Shown here in pieces: positions 52,143 through 64,000 of a stretch of 64,000 nt of DNA. The notes beneath the pieces are model-generated. The model was not told the origin of the DNA. It worked only from the letters and a program-made list of their open reading frames with translations, and did not search any database. A program made the translations under genes and the position numbers. Position 1 is the stretch's first letter; each line of letters starts with the position of its first letter. The stretch is from Cannabis sativa. Lineage: Eukaryota > Streptophyta > Magnoliopsida > Rosales > Cannabaceae. The stretch is from the NCBI RefSeq assembly GCF_029168945.1, contig NC_083601.1:22906160-22970159 (forward strand), in the 5' to 3' direction.

Positions 52143-53512
52143 TAACTAGTGATCGTAATTGTGATATGTCTACGAAAGGTATTAGATGGATTGTTGGAAC
52201 AAACAATAACATTTTACGAAGACTGACCTCTTGGTATAATAAAAATTAAACCTTTGACCTTCTTTGGTGTTGATCGGTCATTGAGAGTTTCTAGTCTTAT
52301 AACTAGTGATCGTCATTGGGATATGTCTGTTTTGCCATGTTTGTTTCTACCCTTTGATGTGAGTCGTATCTTGGATATCCCATTAAGTTTCACACCTCAC
52401 CAAGATAAGTAAATTTGGCATCACACTTCTGATGGGATTTATAATATTAAATCGGGCTATCAACTTGCAACAATTATCACAAACATGGGTAATGAGTCTA
52501 GTTCTACCTTAGAATCACGTTGGTGGAATAAATTTTGGTCATTGAAGCTCCATTCAAAACTCAAGATCTTTATATGGCCTGTTCTTCATGATTTGCTGTC
52601 TGTTGCTACAGTTCTCCATGGTTGGTACATCAACCCTTCAAGTTGTTGCTCCCTTTGTTCCCATCGTTCTGAAACAGCTTTCCATACGCTCTTTGAATGT
52701 AAAAGAGCAAAGCAAGTTTGAGGATTATCAAGCTTCAACATTATTGTCTTTCTTGATCATTTTTACTTCTACAAATCATCAATGTTTCACATATCATATG
52801 TTTTCTCTCAATAGGAATTAGAACAGATTGATTGCATCATTTAGAGCATTTGGAATGAACGGAATAATGAGATCCAAGAACAAAGTCTCAAACCAGCTGG
52901 TGTTTTACTGCTCTCTGCCTTAAATTATATTACAAAAGTTTGAAAATGCTAAAAAGGAGCGGGATGATGGAGACATTTGGCCAACATCTTCCACAACTAT
53001 TTCAGTATCCCCGAAATGGTTGAATTCACCAACTGGAAAGTTGAAACTCAACAATAATGCTGCAGTGAATACGATGACAAAAAATTCTAGTTTTGGCCCT
53101 GTCCTTTGTCACTCAAATGCTGAGATAGTGGCTGCCTTATCAAAGCCTTTTCACTGAAGCTTCAAACTAGAAATTCTCAAGGCTATGGCTATCTTTTATA
53201 GTCTTCTATGACTAATTGAATTGCAACTACCGATTCATTATATCGAAACAGATTCTCTTATTGCAACAAAAAGATTGTAATCTTCTTTAAACTTAGTCTC
53301 AAAGTTTTATTGTATTCTTACTGATATTAATAATCTTGCAGCCAATTTTTCAAGAGTGCAGATCTCTCATGTTTATAAGGCTGTGAATACTAATTCTCAT
53401 AAATTAGTTAAGCATGTTCTCTCAGTGGATACAAATTGTATTTAGTGGGAGGATACTCCCTCTCCCCTTTTTAACTATTGTATCTTGACATTGTTATTTA
53501 TGATACTTTTAT
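52143..53512 (+). pseudogene. Decayed LINE ORF2 3' fragment
   Basis: Reads WDMSVLPCLFLPFDVSRILDIPL, WWNKFWSLKLHSKLKIFIWPVLHDLLSVATVL, then a zf-RVT cluster CSLCSHRSETAFHTLFEC (52485-52721). RNase H pieces follow (KLKLNNNAAVNT, LEILKAMAIFYSLL, HYIETDSLIA) to about 53450. Several stops and shifts are present. It ends near a short A-rich tail at 53515. TAACTAGTGATCGT occurs at about 52144 and 52300, a small internal duplication. Much more diverged than the LINE at 39207. Confidence 0.82.
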
Positions 53513-54097
53513 TCTAAAAAAAATCATATATTATACATCACTTGAATTAAAAAACAAAACAAGAACTTCACAAAACAAACCTTACAATAAGTTAGTAGTA
53601 TGTAAATGTCACATGAAACTGTTTCACAATTATAAGTTTAGAATTTCAAAACTGTAAAGTCACCAACAACAGATAGGACATATGTTAGTAGCTCTATAGC
53701 AATGGGACCAAGGACATGTTAGGCATCTTGGTGCCATTGCCATACAACCACTAACATGTCCTTTTATTTACTAGGTATTTTGGTACTAGACATAAGACTA
53801 CGCTAATCACCATAGATACCCAAGTACCTCACCATTTGAGCTACCCGTTGATGCAAAATGTTCTTGTTAGAACCTCTATCGAACTCACTAGTTAGTAAGA
53901 TTATCCCTTATATGGAGATATACCTTTTTTTTTTAATGGGATTAATAAAAAATAGTAGAACAAAAATTCAAATGATGATGTTTAGCGAAATAAAAAAAAA
54001 AAAGAATTGTTAAAACAAAAAAGCACCATTAATACCTAGTACCCTCCTCAGTATCATATCGTTATTGGTGTAATTACGTATCAGGTCTTGTATAATT
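53513..54097. other. Spacer containing a perfect short hairpin
   Basis: AT-rich with no gene. At 53710-53722 and 53751-53763 a perfect 13-bp inverted repeat (AAGGACATGTTAG / CTAACATGTCCTT) encloses a 28-nt loop. No target duplication or tail seen. Confidence 0.6.
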
Positions 54098-54533
54098 TAG
54101 AGATTTTTTCTATTATAAACTAAAAATGTAATAAATTTACATTTATGACCCTAAAAAAGGAAATAAAAAAAAATAGAAACTAGAAAGTTGTTAATTACAA
54201 AAATGCCGGCCAAGCAAAACGGAAACTCCATCTTCTTCGTGACCCGGCCGCAAGCTTGTTCGTGACCCAGCGATCCAACCTCAACAACCCAATCTCAACC
54301 ATCTTTCTTCCAAAACCAGCAAAATAAAAATCTAAAAAAATGTAGAACTCATAGGAAACAAGTTGAATCCCGAAAATCCAAAATCAAAAACGGAAAGGAA
54401 AAGAAAAAAAAAACCAGGAAACCTCCATTGATGTACAAAAAAAACTCAAAAACAACAATCATTGAACAAAGAAATCGCGATTAGAGGAGAAGAACCGAGT
54501 AGAAGGAGAGCTGGAAATCAAAGAAACTCACCC

Positions 54534-57500
54534 ATGATTGAATCAGAAGGAGAATTGAAGGTAAACAAATTTTTTCATGAACGTAAACACATCTTTTAGT
54601 GTAGATTAAAAGAAATTTGATATTAATTGATGAAAACCAGATTAAATTGAAATAATAATGAAATATTGATGAAGCTGAGAAAAAAACAACAACGGTTTGC
54701 ATGAAAATAAACATTAACGCATATAAATAGTTGCTACAGTATTTTATTCTGAAAACTGTTGTTTACAAGTTGTTTTACAGTGGAATAATAGTTGTTTGGG
54801 ATCTACAAACTAGAAAATATGAATCTATTGTTATTAATTACTGACTGCTTTTAAAATAGTTGTTTGATAGTTGATTTAACCTATATAAATAGTCGGCCAG
54901 ATGAAAGTGTTAGATGCATAAGTTATTGCTGGAAAGAGTTGTTTATTGGTTGTTTTGACAGATTAAAATAGTTGTTTGCAACTACAAAAACTGAACCAAG
55001 TAAATAATTTACATTATTTCAGGATACGGAACCATTACAAATATTGGTGCAGAGCAATGGGCATTGGGATGACCACAAAAACTATGTTGATTATGAATCA
55101 AGTGGAGAATTAATTTCGACCAAGTGCATTTTTGAGGAACTAATGAGAATAATGATGGAAGAACTCCAATGCAACCCTGAATCAACACAACTACAACTGA
55201 AATATCAACTGAAGGAAGGAGGCCAACCACTACAAATCAAGGATGACAAAAGTCTGTTGTTCTACATAAAGCTATTAACGAAGGAGGTTGATTTCACAAG
55301 GTACCCATTGTGTGTGAACAAAACCAGTTACACGGCACCACCTAACCAAACAATGGTGTGGAACAATATGATCATGGAATCGTATGACAACAACGCAGCA
55401 CAGGAAGACTTGCAGCAACCTGGAAACAACACGGCAACAACTTCCAAGCAACAACTATCTGCGCAGACGATGGGATCTGGTGAAGTTGATACATTTTTCC
55501 TAGAAACAGGAACAGTGTCATCAGAATCAACCATACAATAACCAGAAAACAATAGAGAAAAAACTATAGCAGTAGATGAAGATTTCGACTTCACCGACTA
55601 TGCAAAGCTTGTGGCTGCAGAAATGGTACAGCAACTCGAAAACAACCAGGAAGAGAAGAGGAAGTGGACAACACAGAAATGATTATCATCACTGACAAAC
55701 GACATGAAACAATAGAGAAGGGGCAAATTTACAAGGACAAAGAAACATTGATAAGTACACTATGCTACTTTGCAATCAAGAAGACATTTCAATACAAAGT
55801 AGTGAAATCTTGCACAAAAGAATACAACATAGTGTGTTTGGACACAAACTGCAAATGGAGTTTAAAGGCTACAAAAAATGGAAACACAGAAACATTCATA
55901 ATAAGGAGCTACGAAGAAGAACACACATGTGCAGTTACAATAAGATTTGGAGATCAACGACAAGCTGCATCAAAGTTGATAGCAGATTTTGTAAAACCAA
56001 AATTCTTGAACCTGAAAACAAAGTGCAGCCCGGCAGACATAAAGACAGAATTGAAAGACAAATACGGAATAAAGATGAATTACATGAAAGCATGTCGTAG
56101 TAAAGAGCGAGCACAAACCCAGCTACATGGAAATGCTAAAGAGTCGTACAATCTCTTGCCAAGATACCTGTACATGTTACAGAAAACAAATCCAGGTAAA
56201 AAAAATTAAAAAATTTTACTTTGAAAATATTTGTGAAAAAAAACGTTGTTTTTGCGTTGTTATTTCGTTGCGTACATGTTGTTTGACAAAATCTTGTTTG
56301 ATTAAAATTCAGGAACATTAATAGACATAGAGAAAGAGGATGATGACAGTTTCAAATATGCATTTGTTGCATTGAATGCTGCTATAAAAGGTTGGCCAAA
56401 CTGCAAACCAATCATCGTGGTGGACGGTACATTCCTAAAGGCCGCGTATGGAGGCACGTTGCTCACTGCCAACACACAAGATGCAGAATCGAAAATTTTT
56501 CCACTAGCATACTGCATAGTTGATTCTGAGAACGATAAATCGTGGGAGTGGTTCTTAAAAAAAATAAAAGAAGCATTCGGGGTTTGAGAATATCAATGCC
56601 TAATATCAGACAGACATGAAAGCATCATCAAAGCAACTAGGAAAGTGTTCCCTGAAATAACACATGACTACTGCATCTTCCACCTCTTGTCGAACCTCAA
56701 AACAAAATTAAAAAAAAAATGCAAAGCATTTCAGAGTGCCATTCTTTGCAGCTGCAAAAGCTTACACACAAATGGAGTTTGAATTCCATATGAGGGAGCT
56801 AGACAACTTGGATAAGCGCATAAGACCGTACCTGGAAAAAATTGGCCATGAAAAATGGTCAAGGTATCATTCAGAAAACAACAGGTGAAAACAAATAAAA
56901 AGAATAAAATTAATGACATATTCAGATATTTAAAGCGTTGTATTTGCGTTGTTTTTGCGTTGCGCTTGAGTTTTTTTTCAAAAGTAGAACTATGATAGAA
57001 ACTGTCCAAATTATAGGTACTCTACCATGATATCAAACATAGCTGAGGCACTGAACTCAGCAAATTTAGCAGCAAGGGAAACACCAGTCACAACATTAAT
57101 GGAGTGCTTCAAGGCACAAATGCAAGAGTGGACATACAATAATAGAAAGGAGGCACAAAAATGCACAACAAGGCTGACACCATCGTCTGAGAAAAAACTC
57201 ATAGGGAACTATGTACAGTCATTGCGACTAACAGTAAGTTGAGATTATCGTTCGCATAAAGTAAAATGAAAACAGTTGTTTTTGCATAGTTTTTTGGTTG
57301 TTTTAAAGTTGGTTTAAAACATGCAGGTGAAACCAGCAAACCAAAACCTGTTTGAGGTGATAGATGAAGACAGAACAAGAATAGTAAACTTGAAGGAGAA
57401 GACGTGCACATGCAATAGATTTCAAAAAGATGAAATGCCATGTAACCATGCAGTCGCCGTCATGAAGGACTTGAACATAAACACATACAACTACTGTGCA

Positions 57501-57752
57501 CAATACTACACATCAAAAGCATGGCTGCAAACATATGAAGAAACAGTATACCCAGTTGGAAACGTAAGAGAATGGGAACTTCCAGAATTTTTTGAAGACA
57601 TCATAGTGTTGCCTCCAAAGGAAAGAATCAAGTCTGGAAGGCCGAGGAAAAGAAGAATGGCAGCAGCTTGGGAAACAAAGAAACAAAACAAGTGTGACAA
57701 GTGTGGACAAAAGGGACATAACAAAAAGACCTGCAGAAGAATTACAGCATAG
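54534..57752 (+). pseudogene. MURA-type Mutator transposase, interrupted
   Basis: Proposed exons 54534-54560, 55023-56195, 56313-56884, 57017-57233, 57327-57752 with GT-AG borders. Exon 2 starts with a MULE N-terminal segment, then the MuDR DNA-binding region (CLDTNCKWSLKA, EEHTC). Exon 3 has the MULE transposase domain with the first catalytic Asp in VVDGTFLKAAYGG, SDRHESI and the C-x2-H motif CIFHLL. Exon 5 has a SWIM zinc finger (CTCNRFQKDEMPCNHAVAV) and a terminal knuckle CDKCGQKGHNKKTC. Lesions: TAA at 55539-55541, a shift near 55650, TGA at 56585-56587 (likely from CGA) and a shift in an A-run near 56710. It would cut and move the element if intact. Confidence 0.87.
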
Positions 57753-58243
57753 AAGTAGAAACAACTACACATCAACCAAAAAACAACTATATTAAAACAT
57801 TTAGAAAAACATACTGCATATTACGATTGGTTGTTACATATATTTTTTTATTGTGAATTTTTATGTGGAGAGATATTGATAATAGAGAATTGGTATTATT
57901 ATCATTAATATACAAAATAACATCAAATATTATAGTTAAATAATTAAATGAGTGGAAGAAGGTTGAAATTAATAAGAAGGAAAAAAAACTACATAAAGTG
58001 ATTAAAATGCAATTTAGTTGTTTGTAAGATGGTTGTAATAAGGTTGTTAATAGTATGCTGTCATGAGTTAAACTAAATATAAAAATTAAAAATCCAAAAA
58101 TATGAACAAATAAAAAACCAATTTCAATAAAAAAAAACATTATAGAAACAACAACTTGTCTATGATTATGAACATAATCTGGTAATAGAAAAAACAAAAG
58201 CTAAATAAAAAAAATACTATTTCCAACAACAACCAATAGATAA
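57753..58243. other. Intergenic region between the two convergent transposon genes
   Basis: Shared 3' region. It contains AAACAAC and GTTGTTT/GGTTGT motifs in both orientations and no frame with a domain. Confidence 0.5.
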
Positions 58244-61200
58244 CTAAGACAAATTCTTCTTTGGACCCTTTGGAGGAGCCTCATCTTCACTATCAATAAA
58301 ATCCACTTCTTTCATGCGAGCATACTTATAGAACAACACAGCAAGCCTATCACAGTGTTTCTCAACATCAAATATGGGAGGAATCGGTTTCATATCAATG
58401 AAGTATTCGGCAAACGATGCAACGAAACAACCACTGTCACTGGAAAACAACCAAAAAACAACAGCAGAAAAACTTAAAAAAGGAAAATAACATACAAAAT
58501 TAAAAAAACATTTGAAAATAAAAACTAAAAACAACTTACTTCGAGGTTTGTTGAGGCAAACCATCAACCTTAACAACTTCGAAAGGGTCTAAACAAACCG
58601 GTTTGTTTTCCTTTTTGAACTCATCAAACAAAGCAAAAAAGTGGGGCAACAACACCGCAAATGGCTGACAAGCTTTGATAGCAGCACTATCTTTCATAGC
58701 AGTCGACAAGGAGTTGTACATGTACATACGCCTTTCCTCAATATTCAATCGACCAAGAATCCAATGTGATTCAGTCTCCATATGGATGATAAACAAAACA
58801 TGATCGCACAAATGTCAAGGGGAACCACTTAACACTTTTCTACCTCTGATATAATCAGCAATGGCATGCTGGGCAGTTATCAAAGAAAGATTTTTTTTCT
58901 GTGCAATAAATTTTTCATACAAAGCATGAATGGTTTTGAAGAATAAGCAATCGGTGGTTGTGAACTTAACCTTTGGCTCCTTTGCATACTTTCCTTTTTT
59001 ACGTAGATAGTAAAAAATGATGTCCAGATGCTAAACAATAAAAAATGAGAAATGTTCGAAAATCAGAAAATGAATTATATTTTAACAACTAAAAAAAACC
59101 AACAAACAACATGAAGAAAACTATAGACTGAAATTTTTGAAAAAAATCAAAAGAAAAAATAAATTAACTTACAGAATTAGTTAAACATTGGCCAGGATAT
59201 GCAAGCTTGTGGAACCACATCTTGGTTGCAACATCTTCCACGCCAAAACGAAAAGGGGGAACAATCTTATCCTTACCCTTCAAGTAAACCTTGTCCTTGT
59301 CATGCCTAACATAAAAAAAAAAAAATACAATTGAAACATAAATAGTAAAGTAAAAAACAAAAAATACAAAAACACAACAAAAATGCTGAAAATAAACACT
59401 TACGGATCTTTCTTCGATCGCCGTCCTTCACCAAGCCACAAGTCAAAATCATTCTCGTCTTTATGTTCTACATCTTCACCAATCTTATCATCGAGAGGAC
59501 ACAACCCAGCCACATACTTAACAACTCCATAACCAGAACCTTCTTTAGAACTAGAAATGGAAGAGTCATACTCCATAAACGGAGACGTCAGCGCTATGGG
59601 TTTCTTAGATTTCCTCTTGTCAACAAGAGTAGTTTCTTCAACGGGAATTGGGTCATCTTCAAGTTCAATGTTAGAATCAACATTGACACCTGTTGCACCC
59701 ATCTAATATATTTTTTCCATAAAAATGAAAGAAAAAAGACAGTGTTAAACACAAAAAGTATGAAGAAACTAAAAAACAACCATAAAAAAAATATACCTCA
59801 AAACAAACAAGACGACGATCCGTAACCTCAACATTTTCAGAAACTGAAATCTGTTTACAAGAATCACCACCAATTCCATCTGAAGACATCTGTTTATATA
59901 TGGTATTAAAAAGTAATTAGAGCATGGTTAAAAAATAACAACCTTTACACAACCAAAAAACAACACAAAAGCAACATTACCATAATCTCAACTGCTTTTA
60001 CACCGGACTGAACAGTAGCCTCAACATCTATTTGAGTAGGCCCGTCATTGAAATCAACGAAATTCTTGATACAGAAAATAAAGAAAAAAGAAAATGGAAA
60101 AAAAGTGAAGTTATTTTTTGTGAAAGACTTCAACAACTAAAAAAAAACTACATAACAACTTAAAAACAAAATAAAAACAACAAGTAAAATAAGAAGACCA
60201 ACAATAAATTGCGAACAACATAATCTATAAACACAGCCATATAAATAACATAATAAATATAAATAAATAGTCTGAAAAATAGTTGCAAATTTTTTTTTTT
60301 TTTTAAAAAATAAAACATAAGAAGAGACATAACAAGAACATAGAATTACAAGACCACTACCTAAAACGGACTTACAACAAAATAAACCACACAAAGTAAC
60401 TAAAACCTAGTTACATTGTCTACTTATCTACCTTCTCCTCACTATCAGTGCATTCATCATCACTGCCCTTATCATTTTTTTCTTTTGACTCAGAATCTTC
60501 ATCAGCTTGACCATCCTTCTCTTCACCTTCACTACCCTCACCTTCTTCATCACCCATAACATTCTCTTCTTCATTGTCATCAGTTTCTTCAGATTCATCT
60601 AAATCAAAATCTTCTTCATTACCACTTCCACCATCATCATTGGAAGAGTCACTGCCTTTGTCCTATATTGAAATTACAATTTAAATTAGTATAAAACAAC
60701 TTAAAAAAAACTGAAAAACAACTATTGAAAAACTAACATACCTTGGCATAGGAATCGGCAAAAACAGTAAAAAACTGTGTCTGCATTGAAGCCATCTGAG
60801 CACCAAAAGAAACAAACTGTGCAGACACAAACTCTTTCAACTCAACCAAATCAGATGAAATCTTCTGTTGGGAAGTATGCAACAAATCGATCTTCACCTC
60901 CAACCCATCAAATTTCTCAGAAAAAGCATCAAGCTTGACAGAAATGTCACTCTGAGCAACAGAAGGCTCTTCGGGAACAGGAAGACTCTTGTAAGAGTTG
61001 TAGTCAGTGTCAAACTTGAAACTGCTCAGTTTCAAAGCTTTGAACTCACCAGCCGTGGGCCTCATATTTGATAGTTGCAGCTGATCAAAAAACAACAAAA
61101 TGAAAATTTCAATTATGAAGATTATTAATAATGAAAAACAACATAAAAAAAACTACTGAAAAACCAAATTACAACAAACAGACCTTATCTTTGGAAACAT

Positions 61201-63323
61201 CAAAAATAGTAGTCTTCAAAACTTTGAAAGTAGGCTGACTATTGCATGTCCACTGAGTGATCCTTGGAATACGAGAGTTTTCCTTTTGACAGTACTTACC
61301 TTTCATGTACTTACAACACTCATAGAACCAAATTTGAAGAACATGAGGACAACCAATCAAAGTGTAAAAAACACTCGGCCTCTTTCCCGAACTCCTTGCC
61401 TTCCTAACACCCTCAACCCAACTGTCAAGCTTACCCTTCAATGAGGAAATAGTCAGTTCAAAAGAACTCCGGCCCCAAGCAAATTCATTGTACCTCCCAC
61501 TATCTACAACATCTAAAATAGACTTAGGTACATTTTTATGCTTAGTGCCACTAAGCAAGAACCATTCCACAAAATACAAAACTGCCAACTTCACAGCATC
61601 CTCATCAGAATCACCCCACCTCTTGGTGGTAAAACATTCCCTAACAGATTCCTTAGTGATAAAGGACGAAGTTGGCCAATATTTTTCACAAAAACTATTA
61701 ACGTCTTGCTTAAAATCTAAAACACTACAGTCACCTTCACAGTCTAACCCAGTAATCAAAGCAAACTCCTCAATGCTAAACCTAAGCCTAACACCGCGTA
61801 TCATTACCCACAACTCAGCATCATTAGGTTGTTGAACCTCCCGGAGCAACAACCCATGAAACACTTGCGGTTGAACTTTAAAATCAGGAAGGTTAAGGAA
61901 ATGTCCAAAACAGGTTTTGAAAAACATTTCAAGCTGTACATCTGAAAGACAAGACTTAATGTTCTCTATCACCTGGAAAGTAGCAGTCGAAAAGGCTTTC
62001 GCAATGAAGAGATTCTTCTGGTCATAAATATAATCCCATTCCTGTATCAATTGAAACAAAATAAATCAGGACAAAACAAAAAAACTAAAACAGAAACAGA
62101 AAACAAATAATAAAAATATTTTTTTTTTTTTTTAAAAAAAGGACACCTTAGGGGGATTTTTCTTTGGTAAGTCAAATCCTTCAACCTTCTCTGAGGTCCT
62201 AGCATGGACCTGCAAAAAAAAAGAAATACAAAGTAAAACATAAGCAACAAATCTTAGATACAAGAACAAGGAAGATATAAAAATGTAGTAACCAAAATAC
62301 AACCAATAAAAAACCTAAAAACAACGTTTATGAAACCCTTACAGTATGATAAATGTAAGAGATAAACAACTTTCAAAAAATACAGTAACAACACTGTCAC
62401 AACTTATACAAAAAAAAAACAAATACTAACAATAAACAGATAAAACAACTAAACTATTAACAACACTGTAGAAGCTCGTTGTTATGAAATTTCGAAAATG
62501 GTAGTCGATAATAATAGTGTGACAAATAACCGAGAAAAAACTCACAATAAACATATAAAAAACTAAAGAATAAACAACATTGAAAGATCTTGTTGCAAAT
62601 GAAATTAGTAAAATGCTTCTCAATACTAATAGTGTGTAAAACAACCGAAAACAAATTCACAATAAACATATAAACAACCAATGGGGAAAAGCAATTCAAA
62701 ACTGTAACACAATACGAATTGAACTGGGTAATTTTTAAACAACCAAACAACAACTGAATAAAAACAACAAAACAACATCAACCACAATACATGACAGAAA
62801 TACATAAAGAACAACAAAAAAAAAAATATCCTAATAAACACCTAAATCAGTGACCTAAAAAGCTGATGTAAAAATTAACTCAATAAAATGAAACCAAGCA
62901 ATTTAAAATTACCTTCGATTTAACTTTAGGCTTTTGGTCCTCAGCATGCACTTCATCCTCAAAATCGGAATCTGAGGAAACCTAGAACAAAAAATGGGAA
63001 AAACTTTAAATCATCAAATGTAACACCACAAATAGAACAACCAGAAAAAAACTAAAGAAAAATTTAAAAACAACAAAGAGAAACTTACATCTCGTGCAGA
63101 CTTGGAAATTTTTGCTCTCTTAGGCTTAGGAGCATCGGCCTTAACTGGAAGGGCTCTTTTCTTAGTGCCCGATGTCTCTGGAACATCACCCACTAAATTT
63201 TTAGCAATTTTTTTTTAACCCCATCTTAGCTTCGACTTTGGAAGTAACAGTTGGAGGCTTCTTCGATTTTTTAGAATGTTTCTTCGCCGGAGATGGTGAT
63301 TTCGAACCACTTCTAATTGCCAT
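58244..63323 (-). pseudogene. DUF1985/Ulp1-protease-like transposon gene, 12 exons
   Basis: Exons, minus strand: 63323-63089, 62981-62913, 62209-62147, 62041-61184, 61080-60742, 60662-60432, 60064-59981, 59889-59797, 59702-59404, 59305-59173, 59030-58540, 58439-58244; all GT-AG and phase-consistent. Exon 1 is a basic tail (SPAKKHSKKSKKP). Exon 4 is DUF1985 (286 codons; LWVMIRGVRLRFSIEEFALITGL). Exons 5-9 are a coiled-coil-like and strongly acidic linker. Exons 10-12 form the Ulp1-type C48 protease fold (ESHWILGRL ... QQTSNDSGCFVASFAEYF). The catalytic His is present (58764-58766). The expected Asp is Asn (58713-58715) and the expected Cys of DCG is Ser (58433-58435). Lesions: one extra T in the run near 63208-63217 (+ strand) and TGA at 58815-58817. 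Role in transposition unknown. Confidence 0.83.
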
Positions 63324-63690
63324 TTATATAGAAAAAAAAATAGTGGAGGATGACAATGTAGGTTGAGGAAAACGTGGGTGAGGGCTTGGAGAAGATGATC
63401 GTGGGAAGAAGAAATGGGTTAGGGCTTGAGAATGGTGATCGTGGGAAGCTACGGTTTGAAGAGTGGAAGAATCAGAGAAATGAAAAATTCAAAAAAAAAA
63501 AAAAGGAGTTATGAGGTGGCGTGCGTGTACGTGTGTAAGGAAGGAAGGGAGAAGGTAATTTTGTAATTATGAAACTTTTTGAAAAGTAAAATTAAAAAAT
63601 GTAAAAGTTAAAAAAGTTTAAAAAACCGTGTATTGACAAAAATGTAAAAAAGATGTCAATTTTGACATGAGGTGTAAAAATCTCTATAAT

Positions 63691-63817
63691 TTAAGAAAAT
63701 AACTTTTAAAAAATATCACTAACCAATCGTGAGACACCAAGAAAGCAATGCTCTATAATAATACAAGTAAGGATTTACTGACAATACATTTCGAAAAAGT
63801 CAATTATATACCTACAT
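63691..63817. other. Spacer between the Mutator-like element and the MITE
   Basis: AT-rich, no feature recognised. Confidence 0.4.
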
Positions 63818-63988
63818 GCTAAATTATAAAGAGATGGAATGAAAATATAATTTTAGTCATTGCATTCAATTCATAATCTTCCAACCAGATTCCAATAGAA
63901 AAGGCAATGCTTTAGAAAACCAAGCATTGTTCCTAATTGAATGCAATGACTAAAATTATATTTTCATTCCATCTCTTTATAATTTAGC
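63818..63988. mobile_element. MITE with perfect 54-bp inverted arms (171 bp)
   Basis: 63818-63871 and 63935-63988 are exact reverse complements by eye, starting GCTAAATTATAAAGAGATGG. The 63-bp centre contains a second small inversion (CAATGCTT / AAGCATTG). Identical arms indicate a recent insertion or conversion. Target duplication not evident (flanks CTACAT and ACAAAC). A transcript would form an almost uninterrupted hairpin. Confidence 0.85.
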
Positions 63989-64000
63989 ACAAACATGGGT

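Larger units (their letters stand above)
54098..63690 (+). mobile_element. Two-gene Mutator-like element (MURA plus Ulp1-like, Kaonashi type)
   Basis: Contains a MURA transposase gene on the + strand and a DUF1985/Ulp1-like gene on the - strand, convergent with 491 bp between stops. MULEs that carry a Ulp1-like protease are known in plants (Kaonashi). The proposed ends are weakly inverted: TAATTTAGAGATTTTTT near 54100 and, inverted, TTATAGAGATTTTTACAC near 63690. I could not fix a 9-bp target duplication, so the borders are approximate. Both genes carry only a few lesions, which suggests recent loss of function. Confidence 0.8.

Noticed and set aside
59463..59825. 120-codon + strand frame
   Set aside because: Antisense shadow of exons 8-9 of the minus-strand Ulp1-like gene.

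Overview
The window is nuclear DNA of a dicot plant. It holds multi-exon genes with GT-AG introns, among them a jasmonate ZIM-domain (JAZ) repressor and a chloroplast fatty-acid exporter. The rest is mostly plant transposable elements of nearly every class, set in AT-rich spacer. I cannot name the species from the sequence alone.

Layout. 1-6003: 3' part of a Tekay-type Ty3/gypsy chromovirus, which inserted into the 5' LTR of a Sirevirus (Ty1/copia) that fills 6004-15967. The Sirevirus carries an envelope-like ORF and has lost its integrase core. 15968-20300: debris, including an older copia remnant split by a solo LTR. 21469-24715 (-): complete nine-exon host gene for a FYVE zinc-finger/ankyrin protein. 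25172-31680: small DNA transposons (foldback, hAT, two Helitrons) and tandem duplications. 31708-32060 (-): two-exon secreted defensin-like peptide gene. 32487-39171: Mutator-like and Tourist-like elements and a third Helitron. 39207-44421: 5'-truncated L1-type LINE with perfect 14-bp target duplications and an uninterrupted 1358-aa ORF2. 44465-46481: second Tourist-like copy hit by a LINE fragment, a foldback and a tiny tRNA-like retroposon. 47237-49056 (+): JAZ gene. 50091-51563 (-): FAX1-type gene, convergent with JAZ. 52143-53512: decayed LINE. 54098-63690: two-gene Mutator-like element (MURA transposase on +, DUF1985/Ulp1-protease-like gene on -, convergent). 63818-63988: MITE with perfect 54-bp arms.

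The four host genes are unrelated single genes: endosomal lipid binding, a defence-type peptide, jasmonate signalling and plastid fatty-acid export. In the two-gene transposon, each gene carries only a few lesions, and the protease-like product has two of its presumed catalytic residues changed. Points most worth following: that altered protease, a JAZ with a variant degron and an in-frame optional intron, the defensin-like gene among transposons, the GTTGTTT-rich introns shared by both transposon genes, and a Helitron whose empty site survives in a neighbouring tandem duplicate. Gene models are read by eye from splice sites and have no transcript support.
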